Position numbers and translations under genes: made by a program. From Marinobacter maritimus (GTDB taxonomy: Bacteria > Pseudomonadota > Gammaproteobacteria > Pseudomonadales > Oleiphilaceae): a stretch of DNA of 64,000 nt. Numbering within the stretch: the first letter of the stretch is position 1; each line of letters opens with the position of its first letter. Shown piece after piece: positions 43,553 to 52,788 of the stretch. The stretch is taken from assembly GCF_007671675.1 (NCBI RefSeq), contig NZ_VCGW01000001.1, forward strand, positions 992,001 through 1,056,000, written 5' to 3'. The notes beneath the pieces are model-generated. The model saw nothing but the letters and a program-made list of their open reading frames with translations, did not search any database and was not told where the DNA came from.

Positions 43553-43855
43553 AAAGGAAAGTCCTGGGTAATATCGTCGTAACAGCATGCACCTGTAAGA
43601 TTCCGGTTCAGGAACAAGAGGTGCGCCCGAAAATCGGGGCCTTATATCTGAAACGCAGGATAACAGCGGCTACTTATTCTAGAAACGATTATTTCAAGAT
43701 ATGTTTATCGATTGAAGCGATAAGGCGATGCATAAGGGGCTGGACGAATATCAATTTGATGCTTTAATGAGGAGGGAGAAAACACCAATTCCGGGTTTCA
43801 TTCAAATTCAAATAGCAGGCACCGGTAGTTCGGGCCTCTGAACAAGGAGCAAGTA
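43553..43855. other. intergenic region between cysI and a small membrane ORF
   Basis: About 300 bases with no ORF I would support. It should contain the cysI promoter (reading left) and the promoter of the 34-residue ORF (reading right). A 6-bp inverted repeat TTATCG-N7-CGATAA lies at 43705-43723 and could be a binding site, but I cannot name a regulator. Confidence 0.5.
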
Positions 43856-43960
43856 ATGAAGAAGCTGATGCGATCAGACAGTCAGGTCGATGCGGTAGCG
43901 GCAGTGCTGCTGGTGACACTTGTAGTCGTATTCGCTGTGGTTTGGGTTTCCGGGCAGTAG
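43856..43960 (+). CDS. 34-residue single-pass membrane miniprotein
   Basis: Small ORF with an excellent ribosome site (aaggag, eight bases before the ATG). The product begins MKKLMRSDSQVDAV and continues as one hydrophobic helix (AAVLLVTLVVVFAVVWV), ending SGQ. It looks like a real membrane miniprotein by its start, basic N-terminus and helix; the function is unknown. It is convergent with the DUF2970 gene and shares its stop-codon region with a perfect palindrome. Confidence 0.7.
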   Translation: MKKLMRSDSQVDAVAAVLLVTLVVVFAVVWVSGQ

Positions 43961-43974
43961 TGGTTACTGCCCGG
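43950..43974. terminator. palindrome spanning both stop codons of converging small genes
   Basis: A perfect 10-bp stem, ccgggcagta (43950-43959) and tactgcccgg (43965-43974), with a five-base loop. It contains the last codons and stops of both the 34-residue ORF and the DUF2970 gene. Each protein therefore ends SGQ. It could work as a hairpin terminator, though no T-run follows. Confidence 0.65.
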
Positions 43975-44203
43975 ACAACACAATATTTACAACCAGAACG
44001 AGCGTGCCGATAAAGAGCGCAGTGAACAACAGGCCTCCAATAATGTAGGGCAACGGGCTGTGGCTCCCGAAATCCTCTTCGTGGCGCTTGTTGGATTGAA
44101 CTCCCAAAGCGCCCGCAGCAACGCTCTGCATTACCTTCAAAACGCCGGGGCCTTGGGATTTTTTGTTTTTAGCCTTTTTTTCTGTATCAGGCGAATTTGC
44201 CAT
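43964..44203 (-). CDS. DUF2970 small membrane protein
   Basis: A 79-residue protein of the DUF2970 family: a charged N-terminus (NSPDTEKKAKNKKSQG), the motif KVMQSVAAGALGVQSNKRHEEDF, and one membrane helix (IGGLLFTALFIGTLVLVVNIVL). Function unknown. I start at the inner ATG (44203), which sits at a good distance from AGGA; an in-frame ATG at 44212 would add three residues. It is 33 bases downstream of metH and may be read through from it. Confidence 0.82.
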   Translation of the reverse strand: MANSPDTEKKAKNKKSQGPGVLKVMQSVAAGALGVQSNKRHEEDFGSHSPLPYIIGGLLFTALFIGTLVLVVNIVLSGQ

Positions 44204-44236
44204 ATAACCCATCCTGTCCGAGTGTAAGACTGGTCA

Positions 44237-47200
44237 TTACTCCGCCGGATCATATGCGAGGCTGGGTGCCAGCCACCGTTCCGCTTCCGCTTTGGAGAGA
44301 CCTTTGCGCTCAGCATAGTCTTCAACCTGATCTACGCCAATTTTACCTACTGCAAAGAACTTTGAATCCGGATGCGAAAAGTACCAGCCTGAAACTGCCG
44401 CCGTCGGGAACATGGCAAAGTGCTCAGTCAATTCAATGCCGGTTTTTGCGGTCGCGTCCAACAGTTGGAACAGTGTTGCTTTCTCGGTGTGGTCCGGGCA
44501 CGCCGGGTAGCCGGGAGCCGGGCGGATACCGCGATAACGTTCCTTGATCAGGTCTTCGCTCGCAAGTTGTTCATCGGCATCGTAGCTCCAGAATTCCGTG
44601 CGAACACGCTCATGCATGCGCTCAGCAAAAGCTTCGGCCAGACGATCCGCCAAGGCTTTCACCATGATCGCGTTGTAATCATCGTTGGCGTTTTTATATT
44701 CAAGGGACATTTCTTCCGCACCAATACCGGTGGTAACCGCAAATCCACCAACATAGTCGCAATACTCAGTGCCTTCTTCGGCCACAAAATCAGACAGCGC
44801 CATCATTGATTTACCCGGCGCTTTTTCATCCTGCTGACGTAAGTGGTGCAGGGTGGTCAGCTCTTCGCTGCGGGTATCGTCGGTGTACACTACAATGTCA
44901 TCGCCGCGGCGATGCGCTGGCCAGAAACCGATTATGCCTGAGGCACTTACGCGCTTTTCGTCAACCATTTTACGAAGGATGATCTGCGCGTCATCAAACA
45001 GGTTTCGGGCCGCTTCACCGCGTTTGGGGTCATCAAATACCTGCGGGTATTTTCCGGCGATATCCCAAGAGATGAAGAACGGTGTCCAGTCTATGTAGGG
45101 CACCAGTTCATTAAGATCATATTCTTTAAATACCCGAGTGCCGGTGAAGGCCGGCTTGGGTGGCACGTAATTTTCAAAGCTGACCTCAGGGGCTCTTGCT
45201 CGTGCCTGTTTAAGGCTGACAAGCTTGGTTCGGTCACCGCGCTGTTTCCGACGCTCCCGTACTTCATCGTATTCTTTACGCGCAGCGTCCACGAGCGCAG
45301 GTTTGGCTGTTTTGCTCAGCAGTTGCGATGCAACGTTAACGCATCGGGATGCGTCCGATACATAAAGAGCAATGTCGTTTTTGTAGTGAGGCTCAATTTT
45401 AACCGCCGTGTGGGCCTTCGAGGTGGTAGCGCCGCCAATCATCAGGGGCAGGTGAAAGTCCAGACGCTGCATCTCCCGGGCGACATGTACCATTTCGTCC
45501 AGAGATGGCGTGATAAGACCGCTCAGGCCGATAATATCCACGTTGTGTTCTTTCGCTGCTGCCAGAATCTTGTCGCAGGGCACCATCACGCCCAGATCGA
45601 TGACCTCATAGTTGTTACACTGCAACACCACACCCACGATGTTCTTGCCAATGTCGTGCACATCGCCCTTTACCGTCGCCATCAGGATTTTACCTTTGGC
45701 TTGCTGGTCCTCAGATTTTTCCGCTTCGATAAAGGGAATGAGATGGGCTACGGCCTGTTTCATTACGCGGGCGCTTTTAACGACCTGGGGCAGAAACATC
45801 TTGCCTTCACTGAACAGGTCGCCGACCACGTTCATGCCGTCCATCAGCGGACCTTCAATGACATGAATCGGGCGCTCGGCCTGTTGGCGGCACTCTTCAG
45901 TATCTTCGATAATAAAGTTGGTAATGCCCTTTACCAGAGAGTGTTCCAGTCGCTTGGTTACTGGCCATTCGCGCCACGCCAGATCCTCTTCCTGGGTCTT
46001 TCCGCCCTTGCCTTTATAGCGCTCGGCGATTTCCAGCAGGCGATCTGTGGAATCATCCCGGCGGTTGAGTACTACGTCCTCAACCAGCTCCTTCAGTTCG
46101 GGGTCGATCTCATCGTAAATCACCAGTTGGCCCGGGTTTACAATACCCATGTTCATGCCAGCCTTGATGGCGTGGTAGAGAAACACGGAATGGATGGCTT
46201 CACGCACCACATCGTTGCCACGGAAGGAGAAGGACACGTTGCTCACGCCGCCGGAGATAGACGCATGGGGCAGGTTCTTCCGAATCCAGCGTGAGGCATT
46301 GATGAAGTCGACGGCGTAGTTGTTGTGCTCTTCGATACCTGTGGCGATGGCGAAAACGTTGGGGTCAAAAATAATGTCGCCGGGATTGAAGCCGATGCCG
46401 GTCAGAACATCGTATGATCGCTTGCAGATTTCAGTCTTGCGCTCATAGGTATCCGCCTGTCCTTGCTCATCAAAGGCCATAACAACAACAGCAGCGCCAT
46501 AACGCATGCAGTCACGGGCCCGTTTGACGAACTCTTCTTCGCCTTCTTTCAGGCTAATGGAGTTCACCACCGCCTTGCCCTGAATACAGCGCAGACCGGC
46601 CTCGATGACTTCCCACTTGGAGGAATCAATCATGATCGGGACGCGGGAGATATCGGGCTCTGAACCAACCAGGTTAAGGAAGGTGACCATCACCTCCTTG
46701 GAGTCCAGCATGCCCTCGTCCATGTTGATGTCGATGACCTGAGCGCCGTTTTCAACCTGATCCCGCGCCACGCTCAGGGCTTCTTCGTACTGCTCCTCTT
46801 TGATGAGGCGCAAAAAGCGCTTGGAGCCGGTTACGTTGGTGCGCTCACCCACATTTATAAACAGGCTGTTTTCGTCCGCAGTGAAGGGTTCAAGGCCGGA
46901 CAGTCGCAACGCTTTCGGGCGCGTCGGTACCTTCCGCGGTGGATACTTGGAAACCGCCTTGGCTACCGCCTCAATGTGCTCAGGGCGCGAACCACAGCAG
47001 CCGCCAATGATGTTAAGGAAACCGTCGCGGGCGAAGCCTTCAATGATGTCGGCCATTTCCTCGGGCGTTTGATCATATTCTCCCAATTCGTTCGGAAGAC
47101 CCGCGTTGGGGTGCGCGCTAACGTAGGTGTCGGCTTTGCCGGACAATTCTTCAACGTATGGGCGCAGTGCGTCGGCACCCAACGCGCAGTTCAACCCGAC

Positions 47201-47935
47201 AGAGATAGGCCGGGAATGCGCGATTGAGTTCCAGAAGGCTTCGGTAGTTTGCCCGGACAGGGTGCGGCCAGAGGCGTCGGTGATGGTGCCGGAAATCATG
47301 ATTGGCAGCTCGATGCCGCTGTCTTCAAAATACTGTTGAGTCGCGTAAATGGCCGCTTTTGCGTTCAGCGTATCGAATATGGTTTCGATGAGGATGATGT
47401 CGCAACCGCCCTCGACCAGGCCCTCAACTGATTCATAGTAGTTATCGACCAGAGTCTGGAAATCGACGTTCCGAAACCCCGGGTTGTTTACGTCCGGAGA
47501 CAGTGAGGCCGTGCGGGACGTAGGCCCCACAGCGCCAGCTACAAACCGGGGTTTGTCCGGGTTTTTTGCGGTAAACTCATCCGCAACCTGGCGTGCCAGC
47601 TGCGCGGCAGCCACATTCAGCTCTTTAGCGATGGCTTCAAGGCCATAATCCGCCTGAGACACTCGGGTTGAATTAAACGTGTTGGTCTCAATGATATCTG
47701 CACCGGCGTCCAGATACTCTGCATGGATGTTTCGAAGCAGGGCAGGTTGGGTAAGGTTCAGCAGGTCATTGTTGCCCTGAACTTCCCGATCGTAATCGGC
47801 AAACCGATCGCCGCGGAACGCTTGCTCATCCAGTTTCTGGTTCTGGATCATGGTTCCCATGCCGCCGTCGAGAATCACAATGCGTTCTTGCAGGACTTTG
47901 TGAAGTTGTTCGATGCGAGTGTTGCGATCGGTCAT
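44237..47935 (-). CDS. metH: cobalamin-dependent methionine synthase
   Basis: Transfers the methyl group of 5-methyl-THF to homocysteine through methylcobalamin. The 1232-residue protein shows the full module order: Hcy-binding domain with the zinc cysteines [11 protein letters not shown], folate domain, B12 cap and B12 domain with the [10 protein letters not shown] lower-ligand motif, and the C-terminal SAM activation domain. The ATG at 47935 begins [11 protein letters not shown]; the in-frame start at 47998 lies in the upstream region. I looked for a riboswitch in its leader and could not recognise one. Confidence 0.97.
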   Translation of the reverse strand: MTDRNTRIEQLHKVLQERIVILDGGMGTMIQNQKLDEQAFRGDRFADYDREVQGNNDLLNLTQPALLRNIHAEYLDAGADIIETNTFNSTRVSQADYGLEAIAKELNVAAAQLARQVADEFTAKNPDKPRFVAGAVGPTSRTASLSPDVNNPGFRNVDFQTLVDNYYESVEGLVEGGCDIILIETIFDTLNAKAAIYATQQYFEDSGIELPIMISGTITDASGRTLSGQTTEAFWNSIAHSRPISVGLNCALGADALRPYVEELSGKADTYVSAHPNAGLPNELGEYDQTPEEMADIIEGFARDGFLNIIGGCCGSRPEHIEAVAKAVSKYPPRKVPTRPKALRLSGLEPFTADENSLFINVGERTNVTGSKRFLRLIKEEQYEEALSVARDQVENGAQVIDINMDEGMLDSKEVMVTFLNLVGSEPDISRVPIMIDSSKWEVIEAGLRCIQGKAVVNSISLKEGEEEFVKRARDCMRYGAAVVVMAFDEQGQADTYERKTEICKRSYDVLTGIGFNPGDIIFDPNVFAIATGIEEHNNYAVDFINASRWIRKNLPHASISGGVSNVSFSFRGNDVVREAIHSVFLYHAIKAGMNMGIVNPGQLVIYDEIDPELKELVEDVVLNRRDDSTDRLLEIAERYKGKGGKTQEEDLAWREWPVTKRLEHSLVKGITNFIIEDTEECRQQAERPIHVIEGPLMDGMNVVGDLFSEGKMFLPQVVKSARVMKQAVAHLIPFIEAEKSEDQQAKGKILMATVKGDVHDIGKNIVGVVLQCNNYEVIDLGVMVPCDKILAAAKEHNVDIIGLSGLITPSLDEMVHVAREMQRLDFHLPLMIGGATTSKAHTAVKIEPHYKNDIALYVSDASRCVNVASQLLSKTAKPALVDAARKEYDEVRERRKQRGDRTKLVSLKQARARAPEVSFENYVPPKPAFTGTRVFKEYDLNELVPYIDWTPFFISWDIAGKYPQVFDDPKRGEAARNLFDDAQIILRKMVDEKRVSASGIIGFWPAHRRGDDIVVYTDDTRSEELTTLHHLRQQDEKAPGKSMMALSDFVAEEGTEYCDYVGGFAVTTGIGAEEMSLEYKNANDDYNAIMVKALADRLAEAFAERMHERVRTEFWSYDADEQLASEDLIKERYRGIRPAPGYPACPDHTEKATLFQLLDATAKTGIELTEHFAMFPTAAVSGWYFSHPDSKFFAVGKIGVDQVEDYAERKGLSKAEAERWLAPSLAYDPAE

Positions 47936-48094
47936 AGTCAATATTCCGGAAGTCGTTATTAACGGCGTGTTTGGTTTTATGGCGCGGAATGATAGCAAAA
48001 TGCCGGAGCCAGTCGTAGCTCCGCGCGCGTTGTTCTTTACTTACGTCAAGCGTGGCGTGCGGAGGCTATAGTACGTGAAAGTGATTACCCTGAT

Positions 48095-48121
48095 AAAGAC
48101 CCACTAAATTACTTGGTCTTT
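48095..48121. promoter_or_regulatory. IscR type 1-like site upstream of nfuA
   Basis: A near-palindrome centred on 48108, with aaagacc on one side and ggtcttt on the other. Eleven of 13 positions pair. Its core (YYxACTRWWWYAxTxRR) fits the type 1 IscR consensus. It lies 56-82 bases before the nfuA ATG and touches a weak promoter (tttcat at 48119, taaaat at 48142, 17-base spacing). IscR is known to regulate nfuA in Pseudomonas; binding here is inference. Confidence 0.5.
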
Positions 48122-48176
48122 CATGTTGCCGCGAACTCCCTTAAAATGAAGTTAAACTTACCAACGGGTTGAAAAC

Positions 48177-48764
48177 ATGGCTTTGGTTACTGTGACAGAT
48201 CCCGCACGGGACTATCTTGCACAACTTATTGAAAAGCAGGATGTTGAAGGCATGGGCGTACGTATTTTCGTAACGCAGCCAGGCACCAGAAACGCTGAAA
48301 CCTGCCTGGCTTATTGCCCGCCTAACGAGATCGTACCTACGGATGAGCAGGTAGACCTCGAAAAGTTCACCTTGTACCTGGATCACAACTCTGTGCCATT
48401 CCTTGAGGAAGCCTTTGTAGACTACTCAAAGGATCAGATGGGTGGGCAGCTCACAATCAAGGCTCCGAATGCCAAAGTTCCAAGCGTTGATGAGAACGCG
48501 CCTTTGCCCGACAGGGTGAATTATGTTCTGGCTTCGGAGATCAATCCGAACCTTGCAGCCCATGGCGGTGATGTATCCTTGGTTGAAATCGTTGACGGAT
48601 CTGTCGCCGTTCTGAGGTTTGGTGGCGGTTGCCAAGGCTGCTCAGCGGTCAGTCTTACACTGAAACAGGGAGTTGAATCTACCCTCAAAGAGCGTGTCCC
48701 CGAAATCACGGCTGTTCGCGATGTAACGGATCACACGCAAACCGAGAACGCCTATTACCAGTAA
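48177..48764 (+). CDS. nfuA: Fe-S biogenesis protein NfuA
   Basis: Carrier that receives an Fe-S cluster from the assembly machinery and delivers it to targets such as aconitase. The 195-residue protein has a degenerate A-type N-terminal domain ([19 protein letters not shown]) and the C-terminal Nfu domain with the Cys152-x-x-Cys155 motif (GGGCQGCS). It is divergent from metH with 241 bases between. A stem-loop follows at 48826. Confidence 0.95.
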   Translation: MALVTVTDPARDYLAQLIEKQDVEGMGVRIFVTQPGTRNAETCLAYCPPNEIVPTDEQVDLEKFTLYLDHNSVPFLEEAFVDYSKDQMGGQLTIKAPNAKVPSVDENAPLPDRVNYVLASEINPNLAAHGGDVSLVEIVDGSVAVLRFGGGCQGCSAVSLTLKQGVESTLKERVPEITAVRDVTDHTQTENAYYQ

Positions 48765-48825
48765 CGGGCACCTTTAAAGTAGTTTGCCAGGTGCGCGCAG
48801 CCGCACTTTTCCTCTCGCGATGGCT

Positions 48826-48856
48826 GCTCGGCCAATGTTCCACTGGCCGAGCTTTC
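48826..48856 (+). terminator. stem-loop after nfuA
   Basis: A perfect 9-bp stem, gctcggcca (48826-48834) and tggccgagc (48844-48852), followed by tttcg. It lies about 60 bases after the nfuA stop. Confidence 0.55.
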
Positions 48857-48958
48857 GCATAATCTACCCCCTGGACCAAGGGCGATAGATATCCCGCCCG
48901 ATCAAAAATGACATAATATGCAGGCTCAAGGTCTGCACATGCACAACCGGGGATCCCC

Positions 48959-50164
48959 TTGCTCGACGCTGCACTTTTATCCGTGCCTGTTATGGCCGCC
49001 TTGGTGGGCTGGTTTACCAATTGGCTTGCTATAAAAATGTCTTTTTACCCGATACGGTTTATCGGTGTTGGTGTCCTTGGATGGCAGGGCGTTATTCCGC
49101 GCAAGGCGGAGAAAATGGCGCATATCTGCATCGACCGAACGCTGCGGCAATTTGGTGATCTGAACGCCGTTTATCAGAAGCTTGAACCTCAACATATTAT
49201 TGAGCAGGTGGTCTCTCAGGTAACGCCAAGGCTGGATGAGTACATTGATGAAATGATGTACGAAACCCAGCCGGTGCTTTGGGACAATTTGCCCCTGTTT
49301 TTGCGCCGGCGGATTTATCAATGGGCACGTGAGCAGCTGCCTGCCCGGATTGAAAACCTCGTTGAGGATTTCGGCGACGACCTGGATGAGTTGGTCGACC
49401 TCAAAGCATTGCTGAGCCGCGAGCTGCAGCAGCACCCCGATCTGATGAATCGCATATTTCAGCAGGCCGGCTCGGTTGAGCTCCGATCGGTTATCAATCG
49501 TGGGGCCATTATTGGCGGAATCTTGGGCTGCTTTCTTGCGGCTGTATGGTCAATCTATCCGGAACCCTGGTTATTACCGATTGGTGGGTTCCTGATCGGT
49601 TTTATCACAAACTGGCTCGCCATTACTTTGCTGTTTGCGCCGTTGGCGCCTCGCAGGTTTCTGTTTTGGAAAATCCAGGGCTTATTTTTACGTCGTCAGC
49701 CTGAGATCAGCGACATCTGGGCAAAGCTGGTTGCCGAAGAACTGATAACCGTGGAGAAGGTGGCTGACGCCATGATCAACGGTAATCAGGGCGACCGCAC
49801 TCGCGCCATCATGCAAAAGCACCTGCGGCCTTTACTCGATAACTCACTGCTGATGAAGCTCGGTGCTCAGGTCACCGTTGGCATGAGCGGTTATACAGAG
49901 TTGAAAAAAGCCATGAACCAGCAGGCATTGCTCGCGACCCACGATGTGTTCAGTAACCCCGGTTTCAATAAAGAGCGTGCGCCCGTTGTCGCGAGTGTAT
50001 TGGCGGGGCAAATGAAGGCGCTACGGCCCGCAGAATTCCAGGACATACTCCGCCCGGCGTTTCGCGAGGAAGAAGTTCAATTGATGTTTATTGGCGGAGT
50101 GTTTGGTGCGCTTGCAGGCGCCTTTCAATTGATAGTTCTGGCATATTCTGCATGGTGGGCATAG
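48959..50164 (+). CDS. DUF445 family membrane protein
   Basis: A 401-residue inner-membrane protein of the DUF445 group, function unknown. It has an N-terminal hydrophobic segment (SVPVMAALVGWFTNWLAIKM), a central region with two helices (GGILGCFLAAVWSIY, LPIGGFLIGFITNWLAITLLF) repeating the FTNWLAI / ITNWLAI motif, and a C-terminal helix (FIGGVFGALAGAFQLIVLAYSA). The start is a TTG at 48959 preceded by GGGGA. It converges on tusE with 12 bases between. Confidence 0.82.
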   Translation: MLDAALLSVPVMAALVGWFTNWLAIKMSFYPIRFIGVGVLGWQGVIPRKAEKMAHICIDRTLRQFGDLNAVYQKLEPQHIIEQVVSQVTPRLDEYIDEMMYETQPVLWDNLPLFLRRRIYQWAREQLPARIENLVEDFGDDLDELVDLKALLSRELQQHPDLMNRIFQQAGSVELRSVINRGAIIGGILGCFLAAVWSIYPEPWLLPIGGFLIGFITNWLAITLLFAPLAPRRFLFWKIQGLFLRRQPEISDIWAKLVAEELITVEKVADAMINGNQGDRTRAIMQKHLRPLLDNSLLMKLGAQVTVGMSGYTELKKAMNQQALLATHDVFSNPGFNKERAPVVASVLAGQMKALRPAEFQDILRPAFREEEVQLMFIGGVFGALAGAFQLIVLAYSAWWA

Positions 50165-50176
50165 GGCCGGAAATCG

Positions 50177-50503
50177 CTAAAGGCAGTTTGTCGGCCGCGG
50201 TAGACCAGCAATACGGCATGCGGTTTTTGCGGGAGTGCCCGGGAACAATTGCATGAGATAAATACTGTTGCCCCTTTCTTCACCCAAGGCCTCTTTCACC
50301 GATTTGACGAACAGTCGGTTCGAGGGTGGAGGCATATCATGTTCTTTGTAAAATAAGCGCAGGAACTTGATGATTTCCCAATGTTTTTCATTGAGTTTTA
50401 TGTCGTCTGCTGCAGCAATCGCAGTCGCGGCTTCAGGCGTCCAGTCGCTTGCGTTCTCGAGAAAACCTTCATTGTTTCGGGCGGGTATTACGCAGTCTGT
50501 CAT
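50177..50503 (-). CDS. tusE: TusE/DsrC family sulfur carrier, two-cysteine type
   Basis: Last acceptor of the TusA-BCD-E sulfur relay that feeds MnmA for 2-thiolation of tRNA wobble U34. The 108-residue protein has the family core (HWEIIKFLRLFYKEH, GNSIYLMQLFPGTPAK) and the C-terminal arm LPRPTNCL with the active Cys107. It also has Cys96, eleven residues earlier (TACRIAG), the position called CysB in DsrC; E. coli TusE has no cysteine there. The locus (tusD, tusC, tusB just upstream) supports a tus role. Confidence 0.88.
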   Translation of the reverse strand: MTDCVIPARNNEGFLENASDWTPEAATAIAAADDIKLNEKHWEIIKFLRLFYKEHDMPPPSNRLFVKSVKEALGEERGNSIYLMQLFPGTPAKTACRIAGLPRPTNCL

Positions 50504-50506
50504 GGT

Positions 50507-50791
50507 TCACCAGCTGATTACGTTTTGAGCCTGGGCTGTCAGATCAACCATAGCGGGATAGTCCACCAGGGCAGCCTCGCCGGTGCATTGGCCGAGCCCG
50601 CGAGCAGCTACATCCGGTGCCAGAGCATACACGCGAATGCCCGCCAAAGTGCTGCATTGTGCGGCAAGGGCCAATACAGCGTTCTCAGTGAGAAGCAATG
50701 CGTCGCCGGGCATCAGCGCACCCATACACGCTACCGAACGCGGATGTTCGGGTGCCTTGTTCAGAATGTGGAGCGTATGAATGGGGGTCAT
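50507..50791 (-). CDS. tusB: sulfurtransferase complex subunit TusB (DsrH family)
   Basis: Small subunit of the TusBCD complex that relays persulfide sulfur from TusA to TusE. The 94-residue protein starts TPIHTLHILNKAPEHPR and has the DsrH-type CMGALMPGDALLLTENAVLA. The ATG at 50791 starts the conserved N-terminus; the in-frame start at 50839 overlaps tusC. It ends three bases before tusE. Confidence 0.88.
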   Translation of the reverse strand: MTPIHTLHILNKAPEHPRSVACMGALMPGDALLLTENAVLALAAQCSTLAGIRVYALAPDVAARGLGQCTGEAALVDYPAMVDLTAQAQNVISW

Positions 50792-50828
50792 AACAGGTTC
50801 CGACTCTTTGTTAGAGCGTCCTTGGGAA

Positions 50829-51179
50829 TCAGCCGGCAAAGGCGGTATGTTTGTACTGATTAAGTAAATCGGAGCTGCTTTCAGACATTACTACACCAGC
50901 CACCATATCTTCCAGCGTAAGCCTATAGCGAACACAGGCGGCAGCGTCTGCATACATTGCTTCAACGCCAAAAATGGGTGCCGCCGAGAGGTTTTTTTCT
51001 ACGGACTTCTGTTCCACTTCGCTTGTTTCCTGGAGCTTGCGCAACCAGTTAACCCCCGCCCCCGTAAACAGCAGCGCTACAGGCTGGTCAAACGCGGCGA
51101 GGGAAAATGCCATATCAAGGGCTTCGCGGCCCGCCCAGGTTCCGTAAGGAGGCTGGTCAATCACAATCAACGTGCTCAC
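50829..51179 (-). CDS. tusC: sulfurtransferase complex subunit TusC (DsrF family)
   Basis: Middle subunit of TusBCD. The 116-residue protein shows TLIVIDQPPYGTWAGREALDMA and SAAPIFGVEAMYADA, the DsrF pattern. I start at a GTG at 51179, six bases after a perfect GGAGG; a TTG at 51185 directly abuts that GGAGG and is unlikely. It starts three bases after the tusD stop. Confidence 0.88.
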   Translation of the reverse strand: MSTLIVIDQPPYGTWAGREALDMAFSLAAFDQPVALLFTGAGVNWLRKLQETSEVEQKSVEKNLSAAPIFGVEAMYADAAACVRYRLTLEDMVAGVVMSESSSDLLNQYKHTAFAG

Positions 51180-51181
51180 GC

Positions 51182-51598
51182 TCAACCTCCTGCATGGAAA
51201 TAGATAACGCGCGAAGATGCCATAGTGCCTTCAACCCACTCACCAAGCCCGGCTATCACGAAAGGTTCGAGAAGATTGCTGGCGGGTAGTTCATAGCGTT
51301 TTTGCTCAGACTCGTTTACGAGCCCGCGCCTTAAGGCGGACGCGACACAGGCTACGCCCGGAATGTCGTTATCCTTCAGAAATATCGCCCACTCGGCAGG
51401 CCAACTGGTTTCATCTGAAGGTGGCGCAGAGAACGCTGAGGCAAGATGAACCCCGTCGCCATAGAGAAATACCCTATCCAGCGTATGGCCTGCTGCGATC
51501 GCCGACCGGGCAAACGACAAGGCTGTTTGCGGAGCCTGGGAAGAGTAGGGTGCTCCGGTAATAACCAGCGTGTAGTTTTGAAGTTGGATAGCGGCCAT
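51182..51598 (-). CDS. tusD: sulfurtransferase complex subunit TusD (DsrE family)
   Basis: Catalytic subunit of TusBCD. The 138-residue protein has the DsrE fold pattern (YTLVITGAPYSSQAPQTALSFA, VFLYGDGVHLA) and the active cysteine, Cys84, in GVACVASALRRGLV, which matches E. coli Cys78. It is the first gene of tusDCBE. The BI-1 gene is just upstream, as in Pseudomonas. Confidence 0.9.
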   Translation of the reverse strand: MAAIQLQNYTLVITGAPYSSQAPQTALSFARSAIAAGHTLDRVFLYGDGVHLASAFSAPPSDETSWPAEWAIFLKDNDIPGVACVASALRRGLVNESEQKRYELPASNLLEPFVIAGLGEWVEGTMASSRVIYFHAGG

Positions 51599-51657
51599 GG
51601 TTTCAGTTCTTGCCTGAGTGCAGTTTCAGCCTTAGATTAGCCCAGTGTACCAATAGC

Positions 51658-51684
51658 AAAAACCCCGGCAAAGGCCGGGGTTTC
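51658..51684. terminator. terminator after the BI-1 gene
   Basis: Perfect stem ccccggc (51663-51669) and gccgggg (51674-51680), with five A on the left that become the U-run for the minus-strand transcript. It separates the BI-1 gene from tusD. Confidence 0.85.
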
Positions 51685-51716
51685 CGCAAACTTATCGGCG
51701 CAAAGGGCGCCGGATA

Positions 51717-52436
51717 TTAATCGTTGCCGGAGAAGGCACCGATGAGGTGCAGCAAGCTCACGAACAGGTTGTAGATGTTCAGGTACAGGCCAGTGGTAGC
51801 CATGATGTAGTTGGTCTCGCCACCGTTCACAATGCGGCTGGTGTCATACAGGATGAAACCCGACATCAGGAACACAATCGCAGCGCTGATAGCCAGGCTG
51901 ATTGCTGTGATCTCAACGCCAAACATACCCGCAACGATGGAGCCCAGAGCTGCAACCAGTACAACAACCAGGCCGGCAACCAGCATGCCACGCATGAAGC
52001 TGAAGTCTTTTTTCGTGGTCAGCACGTAGCCTGACAGGGCGAAAAACACCAGGCCAGTTCCACCCAGGGCCTGCATGATGATTTGCCCGCCATTGGAGAA
52101 CTGCAGGTAATACGTCAGAATCGGGCCAAGTGAAAGGCCAAGCAGGCCGGTAAAGGCGAACACAACAGCAATACCGGCAGAGCTATTGGCAGTGCGTGGT
52201 AGCACCAGCCAAATCAGAGCAAGTGCGCCCAGACTGCTCACAAGGCTTGCGCCTTGGCTCAGGCCAATGGACATTGAAACGCCCGCCATGACAGCACTGA
52301 ATATCAGTGTCATTGCAAGCAGCGTGTAAGTGTTTCGCAGAACCTTGGTCGCTGAAGCACTGATTGGTGCGGTAGCGGATCCGCGGGCAATCATGCCTTT
52401 GCGATTCTGCTGAACATTGTACTGTCTGTTTTGCAT
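51717..52436 (-). CDS. Bax inhibitor-1 (YccA/YbhL) family membrane protein
   Basis: A 239-residue integral membrane protein with about seven hydrophobic helices, of the BI-1 family. In E. coli YccA binds and limits FtsH; the activity here is inferred from the family. Motifs: LRNTYTLLAMTLIFSAVMAG near the start, SGFILYDTSRIVNGGETNYI, and LYLNIYNLFVSLLHLIGAF at the end. I chose the ATG at 52436 with CGGAG eight bases upstream. Confidence 0.92.
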   Translation of the reverse strand: MQNRQYNVQQNRKGMIARGSATAPISASATKVLRNTYTLLAMTLIFSAVMAGVSMSIGLSQGASLVSSLGALALIWLVLPRTANSSAGIAVVFAFTGLLGLSLGPILTYYLQFSNGGQIIMQALGGTGLVFFALSGYVLTTKKDFSFMRGMLVAGLVVVLVAALGSIVAGMFGVEITAISLAISAAIVFLMSGFILYDTSRIVNGGETNYIMATTGLYLNIYNLFVSLLHLIGAFSGND

Positions 52437-52631
52437 TCTGATCTCCGGTTTAATCCAGCTTGTTGGGTTGCTGGCGTCAGGCACGGAGCCTGATGAACGC
52501 CAATCACCTGGAATTACACTCCATAGTAATGTCGAATTCTGAACTTTCAATCATTTACGACACGAAAATGCCCTCCGGATTCCATTAAAAGCAGTTAATG
52601 TCGGAATCTGCCGCCAGTTTTGCACAGGGCG

Positions 52632-52659
52632 TTGACAGCACAGGCAATTCCGGTATGAT
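52632..52659 (+). promoter_or_regulatory. sigma-70 promoter of tRNA-Ser
   Basis: A perfect -35 box TTGACA (52632-52637) and a -10 box TATGAT (52654-52659), 16 bases apart, ending 34 bases before the tRNA. Confidence 0.85.
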
Positions 52660-52693
52660 GCACACCGCTGTCGTTCGACAGTAATGGAAAAAC

Positions 52694-52784
52694 GGTGGGC
52701 TGGCAGAGTGGCTTAATGCAGCGGTCTTGAAAACCGCCGTACGTTAGTAGCGTACCCGGGGTTCGAATCCCTGGCCCACCGCCA
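52694..52784 (+). tRNA. tRNA-Ser (anticodon UGA)
   Basis: 91 bases including an encoded CCA. The acceptor stem is ggtgggc / gcccacc, the anticodon loop cttgaaa gives UGA, a long class II variable arm (about 52738-52756) is typical of serine tRNAs, and the T arm is cggggttcgaatccctg. Its 3' end matches a degenerate copy at 61396, marking it as the integration site of the island that follows. Confidence 0.97.
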
Positions 52785-52788
52785 TTTT
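52750..52788 (+). repeat. left attachment site (tRNA-Ser 3' end)
   Basis: These 39 bases of the tRNA 3' half and its flank match 61396-61436, with 36 identical bases, three substitutions and a two-base insertion in the distant copy. The match runs from gc[g/a]taccc to the tttt after CCA. Confidence 0.75.

Noticed and set aside
42731..43582. Frame of 283 codons antisense to cysI
   Set aside because: Shadow of a well-conserved enzyme gene; no independent support.
45323..46294. Frame of 323 codons antisense to metH
   Set aside because: Fully within metH, with no recognisable domain and His/Phe-rich composition typical of a shadow frame.
47936..48176. Possible cobalamin, SAM or SAH riboswitch before metH
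   Set aside because: I looked for the conserved cores of these riboswitches on the minus strand and did not find them; only a covariance-model search would settle it.
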